64,000 nucleotides of DNA from Planctomycetota bacterium (GTDB taxonomy: Bacteria > Planctomycetota > Phycisphaerae > Phycisphaerales > SM1A02). The stretch is from positions 1 through 64,000 of the forward strand of contig JAQBZO010000006.1 in assembly GCA_027622195.1 (NCBI GenBank). Reading direction: 5' to 3'. Below are positions 51,462-59,666 of the stretch, in pieces (the first letter of the stretch is position 1; each line of letters starts with the position of its first letter). The notes below the pieces were generated by a model, which was not told where the DNA came from, did not search any database, and worked only from the letters and a program-made list of their open reading frames with translations. A program made the translations under genes and the position numbers.

Positions 51462-52889
51462 GTGGTTCGATCCATCCTATTGTTGCCATGCTTCATTGCG
51501 ATCGCAGTCAGTTCTGCGCCGCCGATCCCTGAATCGGCTTCGGTCAATGGTGTTTTTGACGCGTATCTCCTGCGCGAGCGCGCCAATGCGTTTTCATTGA
51601 TCTCGCGCGATGGTCCGATTGAATCTCTGACGCCGAATCATCCTCCAGACCGCGTCGTCATCTGGACGATGACGAGCCAGATCGTGGGCGGCACTCCATG
51701 GACACACGATCTCGTACTCGTTGCCCCGCAGGGTGATGTCAACGCGGCGATTCCACAAAGTCTTGCGCTGTTGTGGCTCGTCGGAGAAGTGCCCTCTACA
51801 GATCTCATCAAGCCACTGCAAGAAGCGGCGACGACGCTTGGCATTCCTTGCGCCGCGGTGACCAACACGATGGGCAGAGCCGCTGCGGAGAAGGGAATGC
51901 TCGAGGAAGATCGGCTTGCTGCGTCGATGCGCGGATTTCTCGACAGTGGAGATCCTGATCAGCCGCTCCTCCTTGCGATGGTGCGTACCGTGACTGCCTC
52001 GATGGACATTCTCGAGTCGTGGTCCACAGAGCAGTCCACCCAGTGGAACGCTGCCACTCTCTCTCGTTTCGTCGTCGTTGGTGCACAACACCGGGGATGG
52101 GCAGCATGGCTTTCAGCCGCGATGGACAGCCGCGTCGGCGCAATCGGATCGCTTGCGTTCGATTACGCAGCCATTCCCATTCAGATCGCAAGGCAGCGCG
52201 AAGAGTTTGGCGGACCGAGTGCATCACTGGCGTCATTCGCATCGCGTGGTGTGTTTGACGCATTGGATACTCCGCGCGGACGACAACTCGTAGCCCTCAT
52301 TGATCCTGCTGCGTACATCTCGCGCGTGCGCGTGCCCATCTGGTTCGTCATCGGGTCCAACGATGAGTGTTTCCCTCTCTCTGCTCTCGAACAATTCGCG
52401 TGGGATCTCAAGAATCCATTTCGAGTGTCGTACCGAATGAACAAGACGAGCGATGTTGGAAGTGCGCTACCGCTCGATGAATTGAGACTCCTTCGAGACT
52501 GGGCGGACGATCCATCACTCATTCTTCCTGGAGCATCACTCACCGTCAGCAATGCTTCGGTGGGACTCATCCCTGAACTCGACAATGAGTCGATCTACCG
52601 CGTGCGACTGTGGAGCGCGAGTGGAGCGACAGGAGACTTGCGATCGGCAGTATGGAAGTCAGAGCCGATGGCTCGGGATGCAGGCCGTTGGATTTCTGCT
52701 CGTCCTGAATTACCCGAAGGACACAAGGTGCAGGCTTTGATGGGCGAACTCGAACTTCGTGACTCGCTCGGTCGTCGGTCATCCGTATCGACCCTTCCCA
52801 TCATTATGGACAGCGCGGACACACCCAAAGTGCCAAAACCAAGGCTGTTTTTGCCACCTCCACAGAGATCGCCGTCCCACGACCACTAG
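51462..52889 (+). CDS. Exported PqaA-like protein (PhoPQ-activated pathogenicity-related family) lacking the nucleophile serine
   Basis: A 475-aa protein starting at GTG with a signal peptide (MVRSILLLPCFIAIAVSSAPP). The order of motifs follows the PqaA family: WTMTSQIVGGTPWTHDLVLVAP near the start, RFVVVGAQHRGWAAWLSAAMDSRVGAIG in the middle and VPIWFVIGSNDECFPL later. In the family the nucleophile elbow is GxSKRGW; here it is GAQHRGW, so Ser is replaced by Gln. The protein is therefore probably non-catalytic. The C-terminus is proline-rich (PKVPKPRLFLPPPQRSP). Confidence 0.82.
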   Translation: MVRSILLLPCFIAIAVSSAPPIPESASVNGVFDAYLLRERANAFSLISRDGPIESLTPNHPPDRVVIWTMTSQIVGGTPWTHDLVLVAPQGDVNAAIPQSLALLWLVGEVPSTDLIKPLQEAATTLGIPCAAVTNTMGRAAAEKGMLEEDRLAASMRGFLDSGDPDQPLLLAMVRTVTASMDILESWSTEQSTQWNAATLSRFVVVGAQHRGWAAWLSAAMDSRVGAIGSLAFDYAAIPIQIARQREEFGGPSASLASFASRGVFDALDTPRGRQLVALIDPAAYISRVRVPIWFVIGSNDECFPLSALEQFAWDLKNPFRVSYRMNKTSDVGSALPLDELRLLRDWADDPSLILPGASLTVSNASVGLIPELDNESIYRVRLWSASGATGDLRSAVWKSEPMARDAGRWISARPELPEGHKVQALMGELELRDSLGRRSSVSTLPIIMDSADTPKVPKPRLFLPPPQRSPSHDH

Positions 52890-52946
52890 ACTGTCACGCA
52901 GGGTCTGTGGGTCGCTCGTCTCTCGCTCATCTCTAGGAACCATCAC

Positions 52947-55430
52947 ATGAGCAATCAATTCAGAATTCTTGGGTGTGCTGTTGTGTTCGCCGCTGCTCTC
53001 TTCATTGGCCGAATCGCACATGGACAACACATCAAACTGCTCGGCAGTCACGCGCTAGACGCCAGACTCGTCGCCGCGGGATTCGACGAAGCACAGCGTG
53101 GCCTGGTGCTCGACGAGTTTGCTCAGTCCATCGAGTCCTTCAAGACGGCTGCGAATGGTCCGATCGCGATGTGGTTTATCCAATGTGAGGTACGACACCC
53201 CACGAAGGAGCTTGCCCTCGAGGCAGTCAAGTCTGGACGCGTCGCGGCGCAGGCTTGGGGTGATGCAGAATCAGGTCTCAGCACATTGATCATTGCGACA
53301 GCGCGGGCGGATCAGAAGTCTGCTGCGGATGCCGTGGTGAAGTGGATGCAGGTTCGCCGTGATCTCGCCATTCTCCCAACGAGCGGGTTCCATTTCTATC
53401 GGGAGGGGCATTTCGATGCCCGAGATGCGGCGACCGATTTGTCACTCGATGCCGCAACGACCGCGGCGATCGCCCCCGCTCTCGAGGCGTACTCGATTGA
53501 ACACGCGAGCCTTGCCCGTTCGTATCGCGATGCGGTCATCGAACGTCCACTGCGCGTTTTCGAGGCAGGTGAATTGTTTCCAGAACCGATTCTTGGGGAA
53601 GAGGAGGACAATGATGGCGAGGTCGATCCATCCGCTGCAGACGGCGGGGATGACGATTTTTTTAGTCGGCGGGTCCGGAGTGCAAAACAGCGCCGCGCTC
53701 ACTCCAATAGCGAACGAACCGAAGCACGGTTGCGATTGATTGTCCTCGATATTCGAACTCTTGAATCACTCTTCCCCTCGCTGACAAGTCACCAGAAGGC
53801 ATTGATCGCGTCGGACTGGTGGGAACAACTCCGCCTTGGCGATATCACTCGGCAACAGTTCACGATGGGACAGAGATGGAAGTCCACGGGCAACAAGAGC
53901 TCCTCTGACACCGCGGAGATCAATGACTTGTGCGAGGCATGGCTCACCGAATTCTGGCCACTCGCGAAGAGACTGGCGAGTGACCGCAAGGAAATCGACG
54001 CCGATCGCTTCGGTCAAATGCCACAGTTCGAAGAAACCAGCACTGCGAATTCATCCGAGTCTGTATGGGCACAACTTGCCGAAGCGAATCAGAGTACGAG
54101 CGATGGTCTTCGAGAGCAGTCCCCAGAAACGCGCGGGATCGCCTCGAAACTGCTGCAGTCTTTGACGTCAGTGTTTGCTACTGAGGAACCAGTCTCGATT
54201 TCCATCGTGGTGGGGCCTGACGGATTCGTCGGCGACGAGAACATGGTGTTCGAGAGTTCTGAAATGATCATCGTCAGCGATGACGGTCAAGTCACCATGA
54301 CGAGGGACCTAGGAAGTCCTGGAATACTTCCCAAATCCATCACGATGAATGATCTCCGCACGACGCTGGAATCATCTGAGGTTCCCGAATCGCTGATGGT
54401 GGTCGCCGAGACCGTGCTCGACGATCTGCACACTGCTTCGAAAGAGATCACCGATGCTGCGGCTTTGCATGACGAGCAACCCCTTGCGCTCATGCATGCC
54501 ATGTCGATGGGCCCAGACGGACAAGTGAAGGTTCTCGATCCTTCCGAGAGAAATCAGTTGGCGGCGGATCGTCAGTCGCTTCGCGATCGCTTACTCACGC
54601 TCGAATCGCAAGCACTCCTGCAGTTGGCATCAGCCACTGTGCCAACGGACAATGAACCATCGGTCACTTGGCTTGTTCCTTGGCGAATATATGAGTCAGC
54701 ACGAGCGTCCTCTTCCACAGGACCAAGGACCAATTCGACTCCATCGACACTGAATGCCGTTCGTTTCATCGATGATGCCGAACTCTCGACCGACGATCTT
54801 CGCATCGTTGGGCCCAACCTTGCAACGGCCCTTGCCACCCTCACTACCTTCACCCGCTCGGCACAGACTGCCCAAGCGAGCGTGGGGCAGGCTGACCTCG
54901 CGTTCCATCAGGAATTCAGTTCAGGTCGCAACGACCAGGCGAGGATTCAGGCCGCTCAAGAATCGATCAGGTCGGCGCGGCAGAGTGTGGCCCACGCCAA
55001 CGCCCGACTCGCTGACGCACTGACCTCCGTCGAGTCGGTGCTCACATCGCAACTCGGGGATGCGTCTGCGCAGCGCGTTCGTGACGCTCTCATCAATCAG
55101 AGGTATGCCGGAGTGCTCCGTGACCACACGAATCTCTCGACTCGGTTTGATGCGGCACTTCGAGGCGACCTGACAGAGTCCACTCGTGCGTCGGTCGTCG
55201 CTCTTGCGCACTCATGGAAGAGTGCATCACGCGCGATGCGTGACAAGATCGTGCAGAATGAACTCTCCGTCACGACAGGGGACGAGATGGCAGCAGAAAA
55301 CACTCGTCGCCAACGGTGTGACTCGCTCCAATTCGAGCGGGACGAACTCAATCGAAGGGTCGACCGCGCTCTTCGTGCACTCATTGGGGTTGACGGATCG
55401 AAAAAGATTACACCGCTCCCCGAATGGTGA
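52947..55430 (+). CDS. Large exported protein of unknown function
   Basis: An 827-aa protein with a signal peptide (MSNQFRILGCAVVFAAALFIGRIAHGQ) and AGGAA before the ATG. The first mature segment, LLGSHALDARLVAAGFDEAQRGLVLDEFAQSIESFKT, looks like a short helical repeat recurring as LDIRTLESLFPSLTSHQKALIASDWWEQL. An acidic stretch (EEEDNDGEVDPSAADGGDDDFF) lies near residue 220, and the last 300 residues are strongly helical. I recognise no domain. It follows the PqaA-like gene by 57 bp, on the same strand. Confidence 0.65.
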   Translation: MSNQFRILGCAVVFAAALFIGRIAHGQHIKLLGSHALDARLVAAGFDEAQRGLVLDEFAQSIESFKTAANGPIAMWFIQCEVRHPTKELALEAVKSGRVAAQAWGDAESGLSTLIIATARADQKSAADAVVKWMQVRRDLAILPTSGFHFYREGHFDARDAATDLSLDAATTAAIAPALEAYSIEHASLARSYRDAVIERPLRVFEAGELFPEPILGEEEDNDGEVDPSAADGGDDDFFSRRVRSAKQRRAHSNSERTEARLRLIVLDIRTLESLFPSLTSHQKALIASDWWEQLRLGDITRQQFTMGQRWKSTGNKSSSDTAEINDLCEAWLTEFWPLAKRLASDRKEIDADRFGQMPQFEETSTANSSESVWAQLAEANQSTSDGLREQSPETRGIASKLLQSLTSVFATEEPVSISIVVGPDGFVGDENMVFESSEMIIVSDDGQVTMTRDLGSPGILPKSITMNDLRTTLESSEVPESLMVVAETVLDDLHTASKEITDAAALHDEQPLALMHAMSMGPDGQVKVLDPSERNQLAADRQSLRDRLLTLESQALLQLASATVPTDNEPSVTWLVPWRIYESARASSSTGPRTNSTPSTLNAVRFIDDAELSTDDLRIVGPNLATALATLTTFTRSAQTAQASVGQADLAFHQEFSSGRNDQARIQAAQESIRSARQSVAHANARLADALTSVESVLTSQLGDASAQRVRDALINQRYAGVLRDHTNLSTRFDAALRGDLTESTRASVVALAHSWKSASRAMRDKIVQNELSVTTGDEMAAENTRRQRCDSLQFERDELNRRVDRALRALIGVDGSKKITPLPEW

Positions 55431-55458
55431 TGACCTCATCCAATCGGCTGAGACGCTG

Positions 55459-55842
55459 TTATCCCCTCGACCACTCGTGCGGCACCGATCCGTGCGTCGC
55501 GATGATGCGCGATCGAAATCCGCCGCGACCTTTCCATTCGGTCACGATTTGTAACCAGCGAGGACTCATCGAACGAGCGAGGTCATCGCGGATGGCGTTG
55601 GTGACCGCTTCGTAGTAAATGCCTCTGTTCCTGAAGTCTTGAAAGTACATCTTCAGGCTCTTGAGTTCGACGCATACCGCTTCAGGCACATATCGCACCG
55701 TCACCGTTCCAAAATCAGGATGGCCAGTCTTCGGACACACACTCGTGAATTCATCGTGCACGTGCTCGATGACGAATGGAGCACTCGATGGCGAATCAAA
55801 GAACTCGAGCAGATCAGCGTTGGGGCGCGTGGTGGCGGTCAT
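55459..55842 (-). CDS. queF: NADPH-dependent 7-cyano-7-deazaguanine reductase (preQ0 reductase)
   Basis: A 127-aa type I QueF, which reduces preQ0 to preQ1 in queuosine synthesis. The catalytic cysteine and following aspartate are in FTSVCPKTGHPDFGT, and ELKSLKMYFQDFRNRGIYYEAVTN carries the family's substrate and NADPH-binding region. Length is normal for the short bacterial type. Its ATG overlaps the stop of the Nfo-TPR gene by 4 nt, making it the last gene of the secretin operon. No other queuosine gene is nearby. Confidence 0.96.
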   Translation of the reverse strand: MTATTRPNADLLEFFDSPSSAPFVIEHVHDEFTSVCPKTGHPDFGTVTVRYVPEAVCVELKSLKMYFQDFRNRGIYYEAVTNAIRDDLARSMSPRWLQIVTEWKGRGGFRSRIIATHGSVPHEWSRG

Positions 55843-57788
55843 AGGTCGTATTGTCCCATCAACCGCATGATGCGCCGTTGGTCAGGATTGATTTCAAGGC
55901 TATGTTGGATTGCGTTCCGCGCTCGTGTGGCGGCATCAGCGTCACCCTTCTTGCTGCGAATCCACTCATTGATCGCGTTGATCGCGATGCCATTCCAACA
56001 AGGGTAATAGCGGGAGTCGAGGACGGTCCCTTCTCGGTACGCCGCTTCGGATGCGTCCCAATCGCCAGCCTTGAAGCGCACCCAGCCGAGTCGTTCCCAA
56101 CTCTCTGCGCGAGGAGAGATGCGGACGAGTTCTTCGGCAGTCAACACCGCCTCGCTCGTTCGATTGTCCGCCGTCAGGGCGTTGATGAGATTGATGAGGA
56201 GTCGAGAAGAAGGTTCCGCCAATTCGAGAGCAGCGTTGTACTGCGCAACCGCTTCACTAGGACGCTGACAACGCTCGTAGGCGACTCCGAGATTTGTGCG
56301 CGCACTCGCCGACTTTGGATCAATGCGAACGGCTCTCTCTCCATACGCCACAGCCGCGCGTGGCTCGCCCATATTGAGGTACACAATCGTCATGCTGATG
56401 TTTGCATTCACATCGTTGGGACGAAGGCTGATCGCGCGGTGATATGCGCGCACGGCATCGACATACTGACCAAGCATGTGGAGCGACATGCCGTATCCGT
56501 AAAATGCATCGTAATTGTTCACATCCAACTTTGTCGCCCGTTGGTACGCAGGAGCGGACTCTTTCCACTGCTGCTGCGCAACATGCACATCGCCTACGCC
56601 AATCCACGCCGTGGGCAGGAGCGGATTCTCTCGGAGCACTTCTCGAAACTGCGCCAACGCGCGCGCATAGTCGCCGCCTGCCAAGTCTTTCGATGCGTCC
56701 TCCAACTTGATGTGCTGCGATGGGGTGGGCTGTGCCACTTCGCCTGGAGCAAGATCAGATCGATTGACCTGCATCGACTGCCCCTTTTGTTTCCACGTTC
56801 TTCTGCAGCCAGAACTCGCCGATACACCGGCGAGGAGGGCGCACACGATGACGGCGCGCACCAATCGCTGTGCCCGACTCGCGTACGAACGAAGTTGAGC
56901 TGCGTTGATCTCATCCATCGGGCGACCATCGGTAGACATCGTCTTTGGAGTTTCGAGGATCACCGGTGCGTTGACCGCTGCTGCGGCACGAACCATCACG
57001 CGGAAGCAATGTTCTCCGCACGCTCCATCGCCGATGTGCTCATGGCGATCCTTGCGGCTTCCGCGCTCGCCCACAGAATCATTCGCGTGAAGAACACGCA
57101 GCGCAGTGTCTCCACACGCCAATTGAAATGCATCGAGCACACCCTTGGCGCGCGGCGCGGTCGAAAAGTCGTATCCCGCGGCGACCATGTGACAGGTATC
57201 GAGGCACACTCCCACTCGTTCTGGATTCTTGACTGAATCCAACACAATGGCAAGATGCGCGAAGTCGTATCCAAGATTTGTTCCGCCCCCCGCCGTGGAT
57301 TCAAGGCAAGTCACCACCGATGCACCCGCCGTCCTTCGATGTGTGGCATCGAGAGATTTGACAATGCGTCGCAATCCAATGAGTTCGTCCTTCGTCGGTG
57401 GTGTGCCGAGCACCTTGTCGCGCGGAGCGGCCTCGCCCAGATGAGCGCCGGGATGCATGACGCAGTAACCGATTCCCAGAGATTCGCAGCGGTCTGTTTC
57501 GTCGCATTGCCTCTCGATGCTGCGTTGTCGCGATGCCTCGTCAGGAGATGCGAAATTGACGAGGTAACTGTTGTGGCTGACGAGGCGCGATGCACTGTCC
57601 TTCCAACCAGTGCGACCGAGCGCGACCTTCCACGCATCGATCGCCTCACTCGTGAGAGGTGGCGCAGTCCATTGCCGTTGGTTCCGCGTGAACACTTGCA
57701 ATGCGTCGAATCCAAGGGTGATTGCCTCGTCCACAGCATTGAACATCCCACCTGCGACCGAAAGATGTGACCCGATGCGGAGTGTCAT
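55839..57788 (-). CDS. nfo: Endonuclease IV fused in frame to a TPR lipoprotein
   Basis: One 649-codon frame encodes two unlike proteins. Residues 1 to about 307 are a full endonuclease IV, a zinc AP endonuclease for base-excision repair: RIGSHLSVAGG, VSHNSYLVN, MHPGAHLG, CLESTAGGG, VCLDTCHMVAAGYD, HANDSVGERGSRKDRHEHIG, ILETPK. Then, without a stop, follow RLVRAVIVCALLAGVSASSGC, a lipoprotein signal with lipobox, and five or more TPRs (NYDAFYGYGMSLHMLGQYVDAVRAYHRAISLRP). An internal TTG (56864) or GTG (56861) would start the lipoprotein on its own, 341 or 340 aa. Nfo start 57788 or 57803. Confidence 0.85.
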   Translation of the reverse strand: MTLRIGSHLSVAGGMFNAVDEAITLGFDALQVFTRNQRQWTAPPLTSEAIDAWKVALGRTGWKDSASRLVSHNSYLVNFASPDEASRQRSIERQCDETDRCESLGIGYCVMHPGAHLGEAAPRDKVLGTPPTKDELIGLRRIVKSLDATHRRTAGASVVTCLESTAGGGTNLGYDFAHLAIVLDSVKNPERVGVCLDTCHMVAAGYDFSTAPRAKGVLDAFQLACGDTALRVLHANDSVGERGSRKDRHEHIGDGACGEHCFRVMVRAAAAVNAPVILETPKTMSTDGRPMDEINAAQLRSYASRAQRLVRAVIVCALLAGVSASSGCRRTWKQKGQSMQVNRSDLAPGEVAQPTPSQHIKLEDASKDLAGGDYARALAQFREVLRENPLLPTAWIGVGDVHVAQQQWKESAPAYQRATKLDVNNYDAFYGYGMSLHMLGQYVDAVRAYHRAISLRPNDVNANISMTIVYLNMGEPRAAVAYGERAVRIDPKSASARTNLGVAYERCQRPSEAVAQYNAALELAEPSSRLLINLINALTADNRTSEAVLTAEELVRISPRAESWERLGWVRFKAGDWDASEAAYREGTVLDSRYYPCWNGIAINAINEWIRSKKGDADAATRARNAIQHSLEINPDQRRIMRLMGQYDL

Positions 57789-57831
57789 GGCACCCCAGCG
57801 CATCGTTGGTGTTGTGCGAGACTCTGCATGG

Positions 57832-58863
57832 TTAGATTTTTCGCGCTCCGGCGGCGCGAGCAGCGGCCACAATGCGCTCGGCGGTTCGCACGCTTGCGAA
57901 ACCAGTTTCGGCATCGACCTCTGGAGCGCGACCCATTCGCACGGCGCTGAGGAAGTCTTCGAGTTGAAGTTTCAGAGGTTCTCCATCCTTGACATCAAGC
58001 GGTTCGACGGCCACGAGGGACATGTAGTCGACTCCTGACAGATCAGCACCACTCGCCAGTTGCGCTCTGACCTCATCGAGCTGGGCGCGGTTTGCGGTCT
58101 TGCGCACCACCGAACCGGAACGCGCCACGAAGTCGGCACTGATGTACCCATCTTCGCTAATGATGCGTAGTTTTCGCTCGGTCTTGAGCGCGAGACGGCT
58201 CGCGGTCACATTGGCGACGGGACGGATGCCGTCCGCAGCCGCAGGGAATATGAGTCGTGCGTTGCACACATCTTCCGCATCACCAAGAACGCAGACTGCG
58301 TTGGCATGGATCTCTTCCGGTTCGCTCCCCATCAACATCATGAGCAAGTCCAGATCGTGAATCATCATGTCAAGCACAACGCCAACATCGACACTGCGAA
58401 AAGTCATCGGCGAAATGCGGTCCATCTCGATAAAGCGCGGGCGCACCCCCTGCACGGCGCGAACGGCGCGCATGACAGGGTCGTATCGAACCACGTGTCC
58501 AACTTGGAGGACGCAGCCACTCTTCTTCGCCGCATCCGCGATGGCGCGCGCCTCAACAACATCCCCAGCGAGTGGCTTCTCGACAAGGCAGTGCACTCCA
58601 CGCGCGAGGGCGGGCTCGCAGATGGCGAGGTGCGTCACCGTTGGAGTGGCGACGGTGAGGCAGTCGATCCCTGCATCCAAGAGTGATTCGATCGTTGCGA
58701 ATGGTTTGCCACCCTGCTGTTCACATATGGACTGCGCGCGTGATGAATCGGGATCACACACGCCGACGAACTCGACTCCGTCTGACTGGGCGTAGAGGCG
58801 AGAGTGGTGCTTTCCCATTCGACCAGCTCCAGCGACGGCACATCGAAGCACACGATCAGTCAT
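57832..58863 (-). CDS. Gfo/Idh/MocA-family oxidoreductase
   Basis: A 343-aa NAD(P)-dependent dehydrogenase-like protein. The Rossmann motif CAVAGAGRMGKHHSRLY, the ATPTVTHLAICEPALARGVHCLVEKPL segment with the family lysine, and the C-terminal DVGVVLDMMIHDLDLLMMLMG motif are all present. Members oxidise sugars, inositols or amino-sugar nucleotides; in planctomycetes they are very numerous. Its start overlaps the RsbW-like gene stop by 4 nt and it is followed 43 bp later by nfo. Substrate unknown. Confidence 0.92.
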   Translation of the reverse strand: MTDRVLRCAVAGAGRMGKHHSRLYAQSDGVEFVGVCDPDSSRAQSICEQQGGKPFATIESLLDAGIDCLTVATPTVTHLAICEPALARGVHCLVEKPLAGDVVEARAIADAAKKSGCVLQVGHVVRYDPVMRAVRAVQGVRPRFIEMDRISPMTFRSVDVGVVLDMMIHDLDLLMMLMGSEPEEIHANAVCVLGDAEDVCNARLIFPAAADGIRPVANVTASRLALKTERKLRIISEDGYISADFVARSGSVVRKTANRAQLDEVRAQLASGADLSGVDYMSLVAVEPLDVKDGEPLKLQLEDFLSAVRMGRAPEVDAETGFASVRTAERIVAAARAAGARKI

Positions 58864-59291
58864 TGAGTCTTTCTCCGCTTCACCATTTCGACACGGTTCC
58901 CGAGGTCATTGAACGACACTTCATCCATATAGGCGCGCATCAACACGATGCCTCGACCCGAGGGGACATCCAGGTTTTCGGCCATCGTCGGATCTGGGAC
59001 ACACTCGGGCTCGAATCCACCGCCCTCATCTTCAATCACAAGCCGAATGTCAGCCGTATCGATTGTCCATTCGATGCGAATCGAACTCGCATGATTGCGT
59101 TGGTTCCCATGGACGAACGAGTTCACAAGTGCTTCTTCCACGACAAGGCGCAGTGCGAATTGAGCCTCGGCGTCCCAACCAAACTGCGTCATCGCCGCAA
59201 CAATCGACGCCTGTACCGCATCTATCTCAGTCCGATGTCCATGGATGACTCCACTTCCTCGCACCGGCTCGGCTGGAGTGCCGCTGGACAT
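58860..59291 (-). CDS. RsbW-type anti-sigma factor / serine protein kinase (HATPase)
   Basis: A 143-aa stand-alone GHKL ATPase of the RsbW/SpoIIAB kind. N box LVVEEALVNSFVHGN, G1 LVIEDEGGGFEP and G2 SGRGIVLMRAYMDEVSF are all intact, so ATP binding is expected. Such proteins bind a sigma factor or another target and are released when a STAS partner competes, and they phosphorylate that partner on a serine. The STAS gene lies 9 bp upstream in the same operon. No sigma factor gene is adjacent. Confidence 0.9.
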   Translation of the reverse strand: MSSGTPAEPVRGSGVIHGHRTEIDAVQASIVAAMTQFGWDAEAQFALRLVVEEALVNSFVHGNQRNHASSIRIEWTIDTADIRLVIEDEGGGFEPECVPDPTMAENLDVPSGRGIVLMRAYMDEVSFNDLGNRVEMVKRRKTQ

Positions 59292-59300
59292 GTCAGGGTT

Positions 59301-59666
59301 TCACTTCTTGAGCGCGTCGATCGCCTCAGCGATGGTCGCGTCCAGATGGAGGTGCTTGTCCAACTTGGTGATCTTGAACACCGTCATGATGGACTGGTTG
59401 ATGCAAGCGAGACGAATGGCACCGCCCTTCGCGCGAGCTGCGTTGTCAACCTTGATGAGCATTCCAAGAGCAGCGGAACTGAGGTGCGACACCGCGTCGA
59501 ATCCAATCACAAGCTTGGGGGATGCATTCCTCACGATCACCTGCTCGAGTTCTTGCCCGATCGCACGAATCTGAATCTCATCGATGAGATCCCGAACGCA
59601 GATCTCTGCTTTCACGATCCCGTCATGGGTCGATACAGAAAGATTCTTTTGCGGCTGTGCCATCAA
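59301..59666 (-). CDS. STAS-domain anti-sigma factor antagonist (RsbV-like)
   Basis: A 121-aa single STAS domain. The characteristic segment FDAVSHLSSAALGMLIKV contains the serine pair in which one residue is phosphorylated by the RsbW-like partner. It starts at ATG 59666 or 59663, overlapping the secretin stop (TGATG), and is followed after 9 bp by its presumed kinase. The close linkage to a secretin suggests that this switch may respond to, or control, secretion or envelope state. Confidence 0.9.
   Translation of the reverse strand: MMAQPQKNLSVSTHDGIVKAEICVRDLIDEIQIRAIGQELEQVIVRNASPKLVIGFDAVSHLSSAALGMLIKVDNAARAKGGAIRLACINQSIMTVFKITKLDKHLHLDATIAEAIDALKK

Noticed and set aside
55851-57236. 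461-codon plus-strand ORF
   Set aside because: Shadow of the Nfo-TPR gene; no protein-like motifs.
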